NCBI GenBank assembly: GCA_007136405.1
Contig: SLHA01000068.1
Coordinates: 1 to 39,130 of the forward strand
Length of the DNA stretch: 39,130 nucleotides
Source: Candidatus Latescibacterota bacterium
Lineage (GTDB): Bacteria; Latescibacterota; UBA2968; UBA8231
Direction: 5' to 3'
The stretch's first letter is position 1. Every line of letters begins with the position of its first letter. The translations under genes and the position numbers were made by a program. Positions 9,191 through 18,547 of the stretch are shown piece after piece. A model generated the notes under the pieces. It was not told where the DNA came from. It saw only the letters and a program-made list of their open reading frames with translations, and ran no database searches.

Positions 9191-10347
9191 ATCGAAGTAT
9201 CCAGGAATTCGATGTGATGCCTGGCAATACTGCGACAGAGAATACCCGCGCTTTGCAGATGGCGATCGACTGGGCGTCGCCGCGCGGGGCAGCGCTGTTT
9301 GTCGAGCCGTCCGAGTTGCCGTACCCGGTATCGGGCGGTCTGTTGCTGAAGTCGAATGTCTCGCTGGTCGGAGTCCATGGTCCGGTCGGGCGCGGCACGC
9401 GCCATCCCGATGCACCTCACCCGGTGGGCAGCGTCCTGGCGGTCGAGGACAAGACCAGACCGCTGCTGACGGTCGAGAACGCCACGCAGGTGCGCGGCCT
9501 CCAATTCTGGTACCCGCGGCAGACGGCCCACGATGCCGGACGCATCATCGAGTACCCTCCGACGATCCAGGTGTCTCGCGAGCACGGCGCCCAGGGCGTG
9601 ACCCTGTCGTGTCTGACCTTCTACGGCGAATACCTGGCCATGGACTTCCAGGCGTCGCCGGGCAGGATCTGCGAACAGATTCTCATCGAGCACTGTTACG
9701 GGTACCCGCTCAGTGGCACCTTCATCCGCATCGACTACTGCTACGACATTCCCCGCATCCTCCACTGCCACGTCAACCCGGCCAACCGCCGCTTCGTCGA
9801 CGGCGGACACGGGCGCAGCGTTGTCGATGCGGTGATGGCCCGCAAGACCTTCTGCTACAGCATCGATCACACCGACAATGCCCAGTTGCTCGATGTGTTC
9901 ACCTTTGGCACGTGGGGTGGCATCTTTCTGGGACCGGCCACCTACGGCCAGCTCACCAACTTCAATCTGGACTGTGTCTGCGTCGGCATCCACAAGCTGG
10001 GGGACGGTGACTTCAACCGCAACTGGCAGATCGCTCAGGGATCGATCATCGCCAACGCCGGTGGGGCGCTGGAGGACATCCATCCGTTGATCGTCGAAGG
10101 CCGGGGCCACACGGCCGTGAGTAACGTCGAGTGCTTTTCGGGCGCCAACGGGGCGCTGACCACGGTCGGGCAGTCGCAAGATTTCGTGCTGGTGCAGGGC
10201 ACCGAGCCGCTGACCGTCAGCCTGCTGGGCTGCCGCATGCGCAACTATGCGGCTGACGATCCGCTTACCGTGCGCAATCTCCGCGCCGCGATCCAGGCGG
10301 TTGCCTGCATCGACAAGGCCGAAAAGCCGTACTCCCGGACTCGATGA
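9187..10347 (+). CDS. Right-handed beta-helix protein (pectate-lyase-3-like)
   Basis: A 386-residue protein with a GGGAGG ribosome binding site. The N-terminal pattern GNTATENTRALQMAIDWA resembles the TDNTxALQxAID motif that opens pectate-lyase-3/phage-tailspike-type beta-helix folds. Repeating short strands rich in Asn, Gly, Val and Ile follow (SNVSLVGVHG, ATQVRGLQFWYP). No signal peptide is seen. Members act on or bind polysaccharide, but no catalytic residues can be assigned here. The family call rests on fold-like repetition and is moderate. The gene ends directly against a methyltransferase fragment, so its 3' boundary may be a recombination junction. Confidence 0.7.
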   Translation: MNRSIQEFDVMPGNTATENTRALQMAIDWASPRGAALFVEPSELPYPVSGGLLLKSNVSLVGVHGPVGRGTRHPDAPHPVGSVLAVEDKTRPLLTVENATQVRGLQFWYPRQTAHDAGRIIEYPPTIQVSREHGAQGVTLSCLTFYGEYLAMDFQASPGRICEQILIEHCYGYPLSGTFIRIDYCYDIPRILHCHVNPANRRFVDGGHGRSVVDAVMARKTFCYSIDHTDNAQLLDVFTFGTWGGIFLGPATYGQLTNFNLDCVCVGIHKLGDGDFNRNWQIAQGSIIANAGGALEDIHPLIVEGRGHTAVSNVECFSGANGALTTVGQSQDFVLVQGTEPLTVSLLGCRMRNYAADDPLTVRNLRAAIQAVACIDKAEKPYSRTR

Positions 10348-10349
10348 GC

Positions 10350-10623
10350 CCTGGAGTGTATTCGACGCGGTGTTCCTCCACGATGCCACCGCCCACCTGA
10401 CCACGGAGGACGAACTGGCGCAGGCCATGGCGACGGCCGGGTACACTGCGCGTGGGGCGAAGTGGCTCTGTTCGTGCCGGATTGCATCCGCGAGACATTC
10501 CACCCGTCGACGAGTCATGGCGGCCACGACGGGGACGGCCGGGTCTTGCGCTACCTGGAGTGGGCCATGGACCCGAACGCTGCCACTCCCGGCAGTCTGA
10601 CGTTCATCCTGCGCCAGCGCTCA
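10350..10623 (+). pseudogene. 3' remnant of a SAM-dependent methyltransferase, frameshifted
   Basis: Two successive reading frames encode pieces that join into one methyltransferase-like C-terminal half. Frame 2 (about 10350-10440) gives FDAVFLHDATAHLTTEDEL. Frame 1 (about 10456-10620) gives VALFVPDCIRETF, then HGGHDGDGRVLRYLEW and a terminal beta-strand segment. The order and content match the region after the SAM-binding motif in class I methyltransferases (acidic FDAV strand, then a GGVALFVPD strand). The shift falls near 10445-10460, where a few codons are missing. The entire N-terminal SAM-binding half is absent, replaced by the beta-helix gene. The 3' end is cut by the convergent DUF362 gene. 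It cannot make an active enzyme. Confidence 0.7.
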
Positions 10624-11856
10624 GGCGCTGCCTGTCCATCCCGCCAGGCGCATGCACTCTTCGTAGACTTCGAAGCGTTCACCCTCGCGTTCGTCCGGAT
10701 CCACCAGCTTGAGCCACAGGGCGCGATCCTTCTTGTCTCCGCTGAGTACGCGGCGGCTGTCCAGCCGGCTGGGATCCTCCCCGTGCCAGACCACCTCGCC
10801 GTCCTGCAGGTAGATGAACTGGCCGCCGAACCGCTCGATCAGCTCCTGCTGGTGATCGCGGTAGTACAGCCCCTGCTCGCACGCCGACAGCCGCCAACTG
10901 GTCACCGTCTCCGGTGCATCCATGGCATCGGCATCGAAGTCCGGCGCCAGCGGCGGTTCCACCTCGCTCTGGAAGTCGATCTCGTGCAGATTCACCGTGC
11001 CGAAACCGCGCTGGGCGGCGATGAGCAGGTGGTTGCGATCGCGGCGGAACGGCGGTGTCGGCCAGTCGGCGGCCGGATCGTGGCCCATCAGGTGGGCACC
11101 GCAGGCATCCGTGGCAATGGGGTGGTCGCCGGCCATCAGGGTATCGCAGATGCGCCCCTCACCGCCCCACTCGCGGCCGCGCTGTGCCGTCAGACCGTCG
11201 ATGATATTGAGGCATGGCCGCGTGATCAGCGCCAGATCCGGCAGTACGTAGGAAAGGCGGATCAGGTGATGGTAATAGGTGCGCGTACGGCCTTCCGGTG
11301 GCTTCATCGGCGGCAGACCGAACAGATTCTTGGTGGTCAGGGTTACGCCCATGAACAGATGATTTTTCATCTTGGCCACGGAGACCACCTCGTCGGCATC
11401 TTGAAACACGGCACTCAGCGTGTAGCGGTCGAACATGCAGCCGCCCCCGGGTACCTCGTACGTTGCGAACGGGGCCATGTTGGAGTCGTCGTAGGTGACG
11501 CCGAATTCGTCCAGCAACGGCCGGAAGTTGAAATCGTCGGGCGTGCGGTAATCGCCTCCGCCGCGGCTGAACGTATCGGTGGCGAACAACTCGGCGCGAG
11601 TACGCTCGCGCAGCAGGCGCAGCACCGCTCGCGCTACGGCATCGTCCACCAGTTCCTGCCGCCGACCGGCATGATACTTGATGCGCTCCGTGGGAAACAT
11701 CATGTTGAATTTGAGCACGACCTTGCGGGCGCGTTCCAGTCGACTCCAGGAGCCGTGCAAGGGCTCAGTGACGCGCTTCAGCGTCTGATAGATCTCCTCG
11801 TCGTTCGACTGGTGGTCGCAACGCAGGGCACGAACGGTGTAGTCATGGTTGGACAT
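10621..11856 (-). CDS. DUF362 domain-containing protein
   Basis: A 411-residue protein with a GGAG site 8-9 bases before its ATG. The family features are the segment AKMKNHLFMGVTLTTKNLFG, a Cys- and Gly-bearing stretch (PGGGCMFDRYTLS), and NIIDGLTAQRGREWGGEGR followed by GDHPIATDACGA. DUF362 proteins are uncharacterised; some members carry ferredoxin-like iron-sulfur domains, but no CxxCxxCxxxCP motif is present here. No signal peptide is visible, so it is probably cytoplasmic. The last codons overlap the methyltransferase remnant on the other strand. The function is unknown. Confidence 0.85.
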   Translation of the reverse strand: MSNHDYTVRALRCDHQSNDEEIYQTLKRVTEPLHGSWSRLERARKVVLKFNMMFPTERIKYHAGRRQELVDDAVARAVLRLLRERTRAELFATDTFSRGGGDYRTPDDFNFRPLLDEFGVTYDDSNMAPFATYEVPGGGCMFDRYTLSAVFQDADEVVSVAKMKNHLFMGVTLTTKNLFGLPPMKPPEGRTRTYYHHLIRLSYVLPDLALITRPCLNIIDGLTAQRGREWGGEGRICDTLMAGDHPIATDACGAHLMGHDPAADWPTPPFRRDRNHLLIAAQRGFGTVNLHEIDFQSEVEPPLAPDFDADAMDAPETVTSWRLSACEQGLYYRDHQQELIERFGGQFIYLQDGEVVWHGEDPSRLDSRRVLSGDKKDRALWLKLVDPDEREGERFEVYEECMRLAGWTGSA

Positions 11857-12475
11857 GGCATTGAACTCCGGTATGGGTTGTCTGGGGCACCGTGCAGCGG
11901 ATCATCGGGATCGCCGTCTGGAGCCGCGCCACGGTTGCGCTGATCAGCTCCTATGCAGGCTCTGCAGGCAGCTGGCGTCCTTCGGTACACCGCAGCCGAC
12001 GGTGCCCAGGTCAATACAGGCGGCTTGGATGCCGACGGTTCCCAGGAGGCCGTAATCTGTGTGGCCGCCGTGTCCGTCTCAGGCCTGCGGCAGCAGTCGA
12101 GTAATATACGACATACCCCATTGTCTGCGGGAGTCTCGATCCGTCAGTCGGCACCATAACCCTGCTTCCGGAACGCCTGCCGTTGCTGTTCGTCCTTAGC
12201 TGCGAGTAGATTACCCGGTCCGGCAGGCCCTTCCTGGAGGCGGTGAAGCATCCGGAGATGACCCGGCTCACGGACGCCCGGCTACCAACGTCTGCAGGCG
12301 CGGGTATGACAGGCCGGGGGCAGATAGACGCCATATGGACGGCCGCGATCGCGACGGTATGCAGGAATGGGTGCGGCAGAAGCTGGAGTCGCTGTCGCGG
12401 GAATAGCAGGAGACGGTGCGCCAACAGCCATAGTTGTGCTGGTTGTGCAGGTATTACATCAAGAGAGGTCTTGTG
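11857..12475 (+). other. Non-coding stretch between divergent DUF362 and DUF4159 genes
   Basis: About 620 bases separate two divergent starts. No ORF here looks like a protein, and no RNA gene or repeat is recognised. A 23-residue frame at about 12335-12406 (MDGRDRDGMQEWVRQKLESL, then SRE) is hydrophilic and might be a small gene or remnant. It has no ribosome binding site, so I do not call it. The region presumably holds promoters for both neighbours, but none is convincing. Confidence 0.4.
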
Positions 12476-13153
12476 ATGCGCTTCCGCCTACGCAGTATGA
12501 TCTTCCTGGCTCTGCTGGCTAGTGGCCTGGCCGTCCGCGGCCAGGCGATGAACGACAGTGCTTTGTTCACCATCGCCCGGCTGAAGTATGGTGGCGGCGG
12601 CGACTGGTACGCGTCTCCATCGGCTTTGCCCAACCTGCTGGCCTTCATCGGCGAGCACACCGACATCGCAGTGGCCGCGCAGGAAGCCCGGGTGGAGATC
12701 ATGGACCGGGCCCTATTCTCGTACCCCTTTTTATGGATGACCGGACACGGCAACGTGTCCTTCACTCCAGAAGAAGCGGCCCGGTTGCGTCATTATCTGG
12801 AAAGTGGCGGTTTTCTGCATGCTGATGACAACTACGGGATGGACGAGAGCTTCCGGCGCGAGATGGCCAGGGTGTTTCCGGACAAGGAATTGGTGGAGCT
12901 GCCACCGGATCACGGTATCTTCCATTGCCATTTCAGCTTTCCCAACGGCCTGCCCAAGATTCACGAACATGACGGCAAGCCGCCGCAGGCCCTCGGGATT
13001 TTCGCTGACGAACGGCTGATCGTACTGTACACCTATGAGACGGATCTGGGAAACGGTTGGGAGGATGAGCAGGTGCATGGCAACCCTCCGGACGTGCGCC
13101 GCGCCGCTCTGGAGATGGGCACCAACATCGTGGTCTGGGCTCTGACCCACTGA
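12476..13153 (+). CDS. Exported DUF4159 domain protein
   Basis: A 225-residue protein. Residues 1-24 are a signal peptide (basic start, hydrophobic core LALLASGLAV, cleavage near GQA). The mature part has DUF4159 features: FTIARLKYGGGGDWY, then YPFLWMTGHG, then YLESGGFLHADDNYG, with an HCHFSFPNG segment. The fold of this family resembles a glutamine-amidotransferase/ThuA-like domain that often occurs next to MoxR and BatA genes, though none is here. The start was chosen at the ATG that begins the signal peptide, with GAGAGG upstream. Substrate and role are unknown. Confidence 0.85.
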   Translation: MRFRLRSMIFLALLASGLAVRGQAMNDSALFTIARLKYGGGGDWYASPSALPNLLAFIGEHTDIAVAAQEARVEIMDRALFSYPFLWMTGHGNVSFTPEEAARLRHYLESGGFLHADDNYGMDESFRREMARVFPDKELVELPPDHGIFHCHFSFPNGLPKIHEHDGKPPQALGIFADERLIVLYTYETDLGNGWEDEQVHGNPPDVRRAALEMGTNIVVWALTH

Positions 13154-13301
13154 GCCGGCTCGGGATAGCGCCGCCGCGCGCCAGTTTCTCGCCGCGATAG
13201 CGACGGCCGGGCCCGCGGCCGTGGATCGGGGTGGGTGCTTGTGAGATACAACACCGCTGCGTTTCTCTGAGGCGCAGTCTGGCCACAGGCCGGGGGGTTG
13301 C

Positions 13302-13331
13302 TTGACAGAGATCCCGGCTGGTTTATATATT
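13302..13331 (+). promoter_or_regulatory. Promoter of the Rrf2-cysK-metY operon
   Basis: TTGACA at 13302-13307 is followed by an AT-rich block. TATATT (13326-13331, spacer 18) or TATATA (13324-13329, spacer 16) can serve as the -10. The AT-rich island 13321-13362 is unlike its GC-rich surroundings. It is a natural place for an autoregulatory Rrf2 operator, although I cannot define one. Confidence 0.7.
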
Positions 13332-13441
13332 AGTAATTCAATGGACAATAAGAAGTATATCCATCAGACGCTTTTGAACCTGTCCACGTGCCTCGCGGCG
13401 GCCGGTTTACCGGTCGCCTGGCGGGAACACCCGATAAGAGA

Positions 13442-14962
13442 ATGAGAATATCGACAAGAGGCCGGTATGGACTGCGCGTGATGCTTGCGCTGGTCGCCCA
13501 TTACGGGCGTGGACCGGTGCCCGTCACCGCCGTTGCGGCGCAACAGGGTATATCGGCCAAGTATATCCATCAGTTGATGATTGATCTGCGCGCGGCCGGA
13601 CTGGTCCGCGCTGTGCGCGGCCCTGGCGGCGGATATGAGCTGGCTCGTGGACCGGCTGTGATCTCCGCGCAGGATGTGGTTGCTGCACTCGAGGGGGACC
13701 ATGCTCCGGTGGCCTGCGTGAAAGATGCCGGTTCCTGCCCACGTTCCCGCCAGTGCGCCGTCCGCGACGTGTGGTGTGACGTCGCGGCGGCGGTGGACGA
13801 AGTGTTGTCCGGACTCACGCTGGAGCAGTTGGCGGACCGGCAGCGGACCAAGGAGCATCAGGCAGCGGACTACAATATTTATGAGGGTCATGCCGCATGG
13901 CAGGCATCCATGCGGTCCAGCCTGGTTGGTCCGGCCCTATTACGCAGATCCCGCACGGTGCGGATCACGCGACCTATATGCCTATATGATCGAGGAGTAG
14001 CGCGCATGGCAAGAATTTACGACGACAACAGTGAGAGCATAGGCAATACTCCGCTGGTGCGTCTGAACAGGATTTCCCAGGGCAGTGGCGCCACCGTAGT
14101 TGCCAAGATTGAAGGTCGTAATCCCGCCTACTCCGTGAAGTGCCGCATCGGTGCGGCGATGATCCACGCGGCGGAACGGGATGGAGCACTGACACCGGGA
14201 AGCGATGATGTGACGGTGATCGAACCCACCAGTGGCAACACCGGTATCGCGTTGGCGTTCGTCTGCGCCGCGCGCGGTTACCCGCTGCTGCTGACCATGC
14301 CGGAGACCATGTCGGTCGAACGACGCAAGATGCTGGCGGCGTTCGGGGCGCAGCTGGAGCTGACGGATGGATCGCGGGGCATGAAAGGTGCCATCGACAG
14401 GGCCGAAGAGATCCGCGCCTCGGATCCGGACCGGTATTACCTGCCTCAGCAGTTCAACAATCCGGCCAACGTGGATGTGCATTTTCGCACCACGGGTCCG
14501 GAGATCTGGAACGACACGGACGGCAGGGTGGATGTACTGGTGGCTGGTGTCGGTACGGGCGGTACCATTACCGGTACCAGTCGCTACATCAAGGAGGAGC
14601 GGAACAAGCCTATTCACACCGTAGCCGTGGAGCCGGTACATTCACCCGTGCTCACGGCCCTGCGCAACGGCCAGGAGCCGGTGCCGGGGCCGCATAAAAT
14701 CCAGGGCATCGGCGCCGGGTTCAAGCCGCACATCCTGGACCTCAGTCTGGTCGATGAGATCGCCACGGTGTCGAATGACGAGGCGCTGGAATATGCCCGT
14801 CGCCTTCACCGTGAGGAAGGGATCACCTGCGGTATTTCCAGTGGAGCGGCAGCGGCCGTGGCCTGCCGTCTGGCCGAACGGCATGATAACCGCAGTAAAC
14901 TCATCTGCGTAGTGTTGCCGGATGCCGGTGAACGCTACCTCAGCACCGAGCTTTTCCAATAA
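13442..14962 (+). CDS. In-frame Rrf2-family regulator / cysteine synthase ORF (fusion or read-through)
   Basis: One uninterrupted frame of 506 codons. Residues 1-145 form a complete Rrf2-family regulator: a winged helix begins [20 protein letters not shown], the recognition segment is [20 protein letters not shown], the wing is [10 protein letters not shown], and three Cys ([15 protein letters not shown]) fall where Rrf2 proteins bind an Fe-S cluster. Stand-alone relatives commonly end near the YNI motif seen at about residue 142. No stop occurs there. The frame continues through about 43 unremarkable residues into cysteine synthase, which also has its own ATG and ribosome binding site at 14006. 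The product may therefore be a fusion, or Rrf2 with a long tail plus separately started CysK. In the third frame a TAG lies at 13998-14000, so a single-base error could restore separate genes. By analogy with CymR/IscR it should sense cysteine or Fe-S status. Confidence 0.75.
   Translation: MRISTRGRYGLRVMLALVAHYGRGPVPVTAVAAQQGISAKYIHQLMIDLRAAGLVRAVRGPGGGYELARGPAVISAQDVVAALEGDHAPVACVKDAGSCPRSRQCAVRDVWCDVAAAVDEVLSGLTLEQLADRQRTKEHQAADYNIYEGHAAWQASMRSSLVGPALLRRSRTVRITRPICLYDRGVARMARIYDDNSESIGNTPLVRLNRISQGSGATVVAKIEGRNPAYSVKCRIGAAMIHAAERDGALTPGSDDVTVIEPTSGNTGIALAFVCAARGYPLLLTMPETMSVERRKMLAAFGAQLELTDGSRGMKGAIDRAEEIRASDPDRYYLPQQFNNPANVDVHFRTTGPEIWNDTDGRVDVLVAGVGTGGTITGTSRYIKEERNKPIHTVAVEPVHSPVLTALRNGQEPVPGPHKIQGIGAGFKPHILDLSLVDEIATVSNDEALEYARRLHREEGITCGISSGAAAAVACRLAERHDNRSKLICVVLPDAGERYLSTELFQ
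14006..14962 (+). CDS. cysK: Cysteine synthase (O-acetylserine sulfhydrylase), independent start
   Basis: A 318-residue PLP enzyme of normal CysK length when started at ATG 14006, which has a GAGGAG site 8 bases upstream. The PLP lysine is Lys45 in [11 protein letters not shown]. The substrate loop TSGNTG, the phosphate loop [10 protein letters not shown] and SSGAAAAVA near the C-terminus are all present. It makes cysteine from O-acetylserine and sulfide in the cytoplasm. The codons are in the same frame as the preceding Rrf2 regulator with no stop between, so a fused form is possible as well. metY follows after 37 bases, forming a sulfur-assimilation operon. Confidence 0.93.
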   Translation: MARIYDDNSESIGNTPLVRLNRISQGSGATVVAKIEGRNPAYSVKCRIGAAMIHAAERDGALTPGSDDVTVIEPTSGNTGIALAFVCAARGYPLLLTMPETMSVERRKMLAAFGAQLELTDGSRGMKGAIDRAEEIRASDPDRYYLPQQFNNPANVDVHFRTTGPEIWNDTDGRVDVLVAGVGTGGTITGTSRYIKEERNKPIHTVAVEPVHSPVLTALRNGQEPVPGPHKIQGIGAGFKPHILDLSLVDEIATVSNDEALEYARRLHREEGITCGISSGAAAAVACRLAERHDNRSKLICVVLPDAGERYLSTELFQ

Positions 14963-14999
14963 ACCCATCCGCGTAATGCGCCGGGAAAGAGAGCGGAAT

Positions 15000-16292
15000 A
15001 TGTCGCCAGAAGCGTACCATTTCGACACGCTTGCCCTCCATGCGGGGCAGTCGGTGGACGCCACGCAGTCGCGTGGTGTGCCGGTATACCGGACCACGTC
15101 CTATTTGTTCAAGAATACCGAACACGCGGCGAACCTGTTCGCGTTGAAGGAGCTGGGCAACATCTACACGCGTTTGATGAACCCCACCACCGATGTCCTG
15201 GAGCAGCGGGTAGCGCAACTGGAGGGGGGCGCGGCGTCGGTGGCTTTCTCGTCGGGAACCTCGGCCATATTCAGCACGGTCGTGACGCTGGCCGAGGCCG
15301 GGGACGATATCGTCTCCGCGACCAACCTGTATGGCGGCACCTACACCCAGTTCGAGGCCATCCTGCCCAAATTGGGGATCCGGGTTCAGTTCGTGGATGC
15401 GAAAGACCCGGGCAGTTTCGAGCGTGCCATTGGGCCCCGGACTCGCGCTCTGTACATCGAGACGATCGGCAACCCGGTTCTGGACTTTACGGATGTGCAA
15501 GCGGTAGCCCGGGTGGCGCATGATCACGGTCTGCCGTTGATCGTGGACGGGACCTTTACCACGCCATACTTGTTGCGCTCCATCGAGCACGGAGCGGACA
15601 TCGTGATCAACTCGCTGACGAAATGGATGGGCGGACACGGTTCCGCCATCGGGGGCATCGTGACGGACGCGGGACGTTTCGACTGGAATGGCGGGCGCCA
15701 TCCCCTGTTCAGCGAGCCGGATGCCAACTATCATGGCCTGCGCTGGGCCACGGATCTTCCCGAACCGCTGGCTCCGCTTGCCTTCGCCCTGCGTCTGCGG
15801 ACGGTGCCGCTGCGCAACCTGGGTGCGTGCGTCTCACCGGACAACTCCTGGATTTTCCTGCAGGGACTGGAGACCCTGCCTGTGCGCATGGCGCGTCATT
15901 GCGCCAATGCCCAGCGGGTCGCCGAGCACCTGGCGGCTCATCCCCAGGTGGCATGGGTGCGATACCCGGGGCTGAAGGATGACCCGTCCTACGCGCTGGC
16001 CAGCCGTTACCTGCATAACGGATTCGGCGGTATGGTCGTGTTCGGTGTCAAGGGTGGGTACGAAGCCGCTGTTCGGCTCATCGATCGGATAGAGCTGTTC
16101 TCCCACCTGGCCAATGTGGGCGACGCCAAGAGCCTGATTCTGCATCCGGCCAGCACCTCACACAGCCAGCTCACCGAGGAGCAGCAGCGGGCCAGCGGAC
16201 TGACTCCGGATCTGATCCGGCTGTCCATCGGTCTGGAGTATCCTGACGATATCATCACCGCCCTGGATGAGGCGCTGGCTACGGCCGGATGA
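15000..16292 (+). CDS. metY: O-acetylhomoserine sulfhydrylase (MetY type, PLP-dependent)
   Basis: A 430-residue member of the Cys/Met-metabolism PLP family. Its length of about 430 fits MetY better than the shorter MetZ/MetB. The N-terminus FDTLALHAGQ, the motif GNIYTRLMNPTTDVLEQRVA, SSGTSAI and the PLP lysine Lys208 in NSLTKWMGGHG are all present. HPASTSHSQL near the C-terminus is typical of O-acetylhomoserine aminocarboxypropyltransferases. It makes homocysteine from O-acetylhomoserine and sulfide. The start has AGAGCGG upstream. O-succinylhomoserine as substrate cannot be excluded. Confidence 0.92.
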   Translation: MSPEAYHFDTLALHAGQSVDATQSRGVPVYRTTSYLFKNTEHAANLFALKELGNIYTRLMNPTTDVLEQRVAQLEGGAASVAFSSGTSAIFSTVVTLAEAGDDIVSATNLYGGTYTQFEAILPKLGIRVQFVDAKDPGSFERAIGPRTRALYIETIGNPVLDFTDVQAVARVAHDHGLPLIVDGTFTTPYLLRSIEHGADIVINSLTKWMGGHGSAIGGIVTDAGRFDWNGGRHPLFSEPDANYHGLRWATDLPEPLAPLAFALRLRTVPLRNLGACVSPDNSWIFLQGLETLPVRMARHCANAQRVAEHLAAHPQVAWVRYPGLKDDPSYALASRYLHNGFGGMVVFGVKGGYEAAVRLIDRIELFSHLANVGDAKSLILHPASTSHSQLTEEQQRASGLTPDLIRLSIGLEYPDDIITALDEALATAG

Positions 16293-16471
16293 CGGAGATG
16301 AGACCGGGCCTTTCAACGCAGGCGGCGTTTCGGTGCGTCAACAAGGTCCATCTTGCTTCGTGCGCCACGGTGGATCCTCTGGAAGCCATCCATGGCCATG
16401 GCCCGGCAAGGGGATACTAACCAGGCCAGGCAACGCCTGCGATGAGAGGACCTTGTGGTTCCGGCGCGGCT

Positions 16472-18547
16472 CTATCGTGAAGCGGTGGCGGCCGCCACCG
16501 CTTCACTCAGCGTGCGGGAGTCCACGGGTTTGGTCAACAGGGCGTGGACTCCTGCGGGCATTTGGCCCTTGGCTTTCATCATGTCGCCAAAGCCCGTGAG
16601 CATGATCACCGGGATCTCGGGCTTACGAGCCTTGATCATAGCTGTCAGTTGCTGACCATTGATGCCGGGCATGACCTGATCCGTGATGATCAGGTCGTAG
16701 GTATCCTGCTCGAGGCGTTCCAGGGTGCGGAGTCCGGATTCGGCCACGTTCACGGTATGGCCATCCTGACGTAGCAGTTCCGCCACCACGTGGCGGATCA
16801 TTTGCTCGTCATCGACGACCAGGATGCGCAGCGATGTGCCGGGCGCTGCAGAGGGTACCATGGACTCGGGGTGAGCCGGCATCCGGCGGGTGAGAGGGAA
16901 GATCAACCGAAAGGTGGTGCCCTGTCCGATCACGCTGTGAATGTCGATGGAACCGCTGTGCCTCTCCACCACGTCATTGACCACCGCAAGCCCGAGACCG
17001 GTTCCTGCTTCGCCCCTGGTCGAGTAGAAGGCTTCCAGGCAGTGTCGAACCTGCTTGCGGGTCATACCGCATCCATCGTCGCTGATTGCCAGAACGACGG
17101 TGTTTTCGTCTTGCCGCAGCCTGAGTCGGATGGCGCCATCGGCTTCGATCGCCTCGATCGCCTCGATGGCGTTCGTGATCAGATTGGTGAGCGCTACGCG
17201 CAATTCGCCCTCATGACCCACAATGGCGGGGACATCGGCAAGATCCGTATGGATGACGATGCCGCTACCCAAGGCCTGCGTCCGAGCCTCACAGAGGGGG
17301 CGGGTCAGATCCACGGCTGTCTCTACCAGATGGTTCAGATGCACCGGCTGTAGACGGCCCGGGGGGGCTCGGTGCTGGTGGAATTCTCGCATGCGCCCGA
17401 CTATACGGGCTGCGTCCTCCGCGGCTGTGCGCACCATTGCCAGCCTGTCGCGAGCCTGCTCCGCGTCCTCCAGTGCCGCCGGCTGCAGCAGCAGATCCGT
17501 ATAGCCCTTGATGATGGTCAAGGCGTTGTTGAAGTCATGTGCGATGCCACCAGCCATCCGTCCCAGCAGGCATAGATGCTCCTGCCGGATCGCTTCCTGC
17601 TGGGACTGGCGCAACTCGTTCATGGTCTTGAGCAGGCACTGGTTCATCTCGCGGAGCTCGTTGGCGGTCTGATGGATTTGATCCACGTCGCTGAGCACCA
17701 GCGCCAGGCGCATCATCGACTCTTCCGCCTCACCGACCGGCATGATCGAGGCCGAAACCCAGCGAGATCGCCCCCCTGTGGTCAGACGAAACTCGTCCTG
17801 CCAGGCGCGCCCCTCTTCGGCCGCGCGCCACATCGCCTTGGCCATCGGCGCCGGCTGACCGGGTAAAACGCCGAAAAGGCTGCCCGCGTTCGCCCAGTCA
17901 CAGCCGTCCAGCCAGTTCCGGGCGCGCGGGTTGAGGTAGATGATCTGCCGGTCTTTGCCCACGATCTCCACGATCGCCGCTGCGATCTGGCTATGGGTGA
18001 GCACCTGTGCCAGCATGTCACGTTCCAGGTCCCGTTCCTTTTCCTCCGTGATATCGCCGCCTACGGATTGCCATTCCAGCAGTTCGCCAGCCTCGTCCAG
18101 CAACGGCGATTGCACCCATCTGTGCCAGCAAACATGGCCGTCGGCGGACATCGTCTGGAGTTCGACAGTGTGAAGCCGGGGCGCGGCAAACAAGGATCGA
18201 CAGGATGAGGCCACATGCTCCCGGGTACCTTCCGGCAGGAGTGCCAGCCAGCGGGTGCCCAGGAGTTCGTCGGCCGGTTTGGCGTAGAAGGCGCAAAACC
18301 GCTGATTCACGAAAGTCAGCGTGGTGTCCGGCCGCCAGCGGCATACCAGACCTGACTGTCCCTCGATCATCTGACGGGAGCGGTCAAGCCTGTGCTGCAG
18401 CGCAACAGCCGTGTGGCGGATTTGTTCGGCCTGGTGCGCGAGCTCCTCGTTGCGCCTCCGCAGTTCGGCTTTCTGCCGACCCTCCCGGATCCACAATACG
18501 ACGATCGCGACGGCAGCCGCGGCAAGCGCGATGATGTGGTATGGCAA
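16472..18547 (-). CDS. Hybrid sensor histidine kinase (TM, two PAS, HisKA, HATPase, receiver)
   Basis: A 691-residue protein when started at TTG 18547, which has AGGAG 8 bases upstream and begins directly with the membrane helix. An ATG at 18745 would add a Pro/Ala-rich, unlikely N-terminus. The order is: membrane segment (about 5-20), coiled coil (20-60), PAS (about 62-175), PAS (about 180-300), and HisKA with phospho-acceptor His337 in GGIAHDFNNALTII. An HATPase domain follows with the N box around Asn459, DDGCGM and GTGLGLAVV. Last is a C-terminal receiver with VVDDE, acceptor Asp623 in ITDQVMPG and TKPVD. No periplasmic sensor loop exists, so the signal is probably cytoplasmic, sensed by the PAS domains. 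No response regulator gene is adjacent, making this an orphan. Confidence 0.9.
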   Translation of the reverse strand: MPYHIIALAAAAVAIVVLWIREGRQKAELRRRNEELAHQAEQIRHTAVALQHRLDRSRQMIEGQSGLVCRWRPDTTLTFVNQRFCAFYAKPADELLGTRWLALLPEGTREHVASSCRSLFAAPRLHTVELQTMSADGHVCWHRWVQSPLLDEAGELLEWQSVGGDITEEKERDLERDMLAQVLTHSQIAAAIVEIVGKDRQIIYLNPRARNWLDGCDWANAGSLFGVLPGQPAPMAKAMWRAAEEGRAWQDEFRLTTGGRSRWVSASIMPVGEAEESMMRLALVLSDVDQIHQTANELREMNQCLLKTMNELRQSQQEAIRQEHLCLLGRMAGGIAHDFNNALTIIKGYTDLLLQPAALEDAEQARDRLAMVRTAAEDAARIVGRMREFHQHRAPPGRLQPVHLNHLVETAVDLTRPLCEARTQALGSGIVIHTDLADVPAIVGHEGELRVALTNLITNAIEAIEAIEADGAIRLRLRQDENTVVLAISDDGCGMTRKQVRHCLEAFYSTRGEAGTGLGLAVVNDVVERHSGSIDIHSVIGQGTTFRLIFPLTRRMPAHPESMVPSAAPGTSLRILVVDDEQMIRHVVAELLRQDGHTVNVAESGLRTLERLEQDTYDLIITDQVMPGINGQQLTAMIKARKPEIPVIMLTGFGDMMKAKGQMPAGVHALLTKPVDSRTLSEAVAAATASR

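Noticed and set aside
9160..10527. Minus-strand ORF of 455 codons opposite the beta-helix gene
   Set aside because: No ribosome binding site and unlike any protein; the plus-strand frame has the RBS and protein-like repeats.
10462..11943. Plus-strand ORF of 493 codons
   Set aside because: Only the first about 55 codons are protein-like (the methyltransferase remnant); the rest is the complement of the DUF362 gene.
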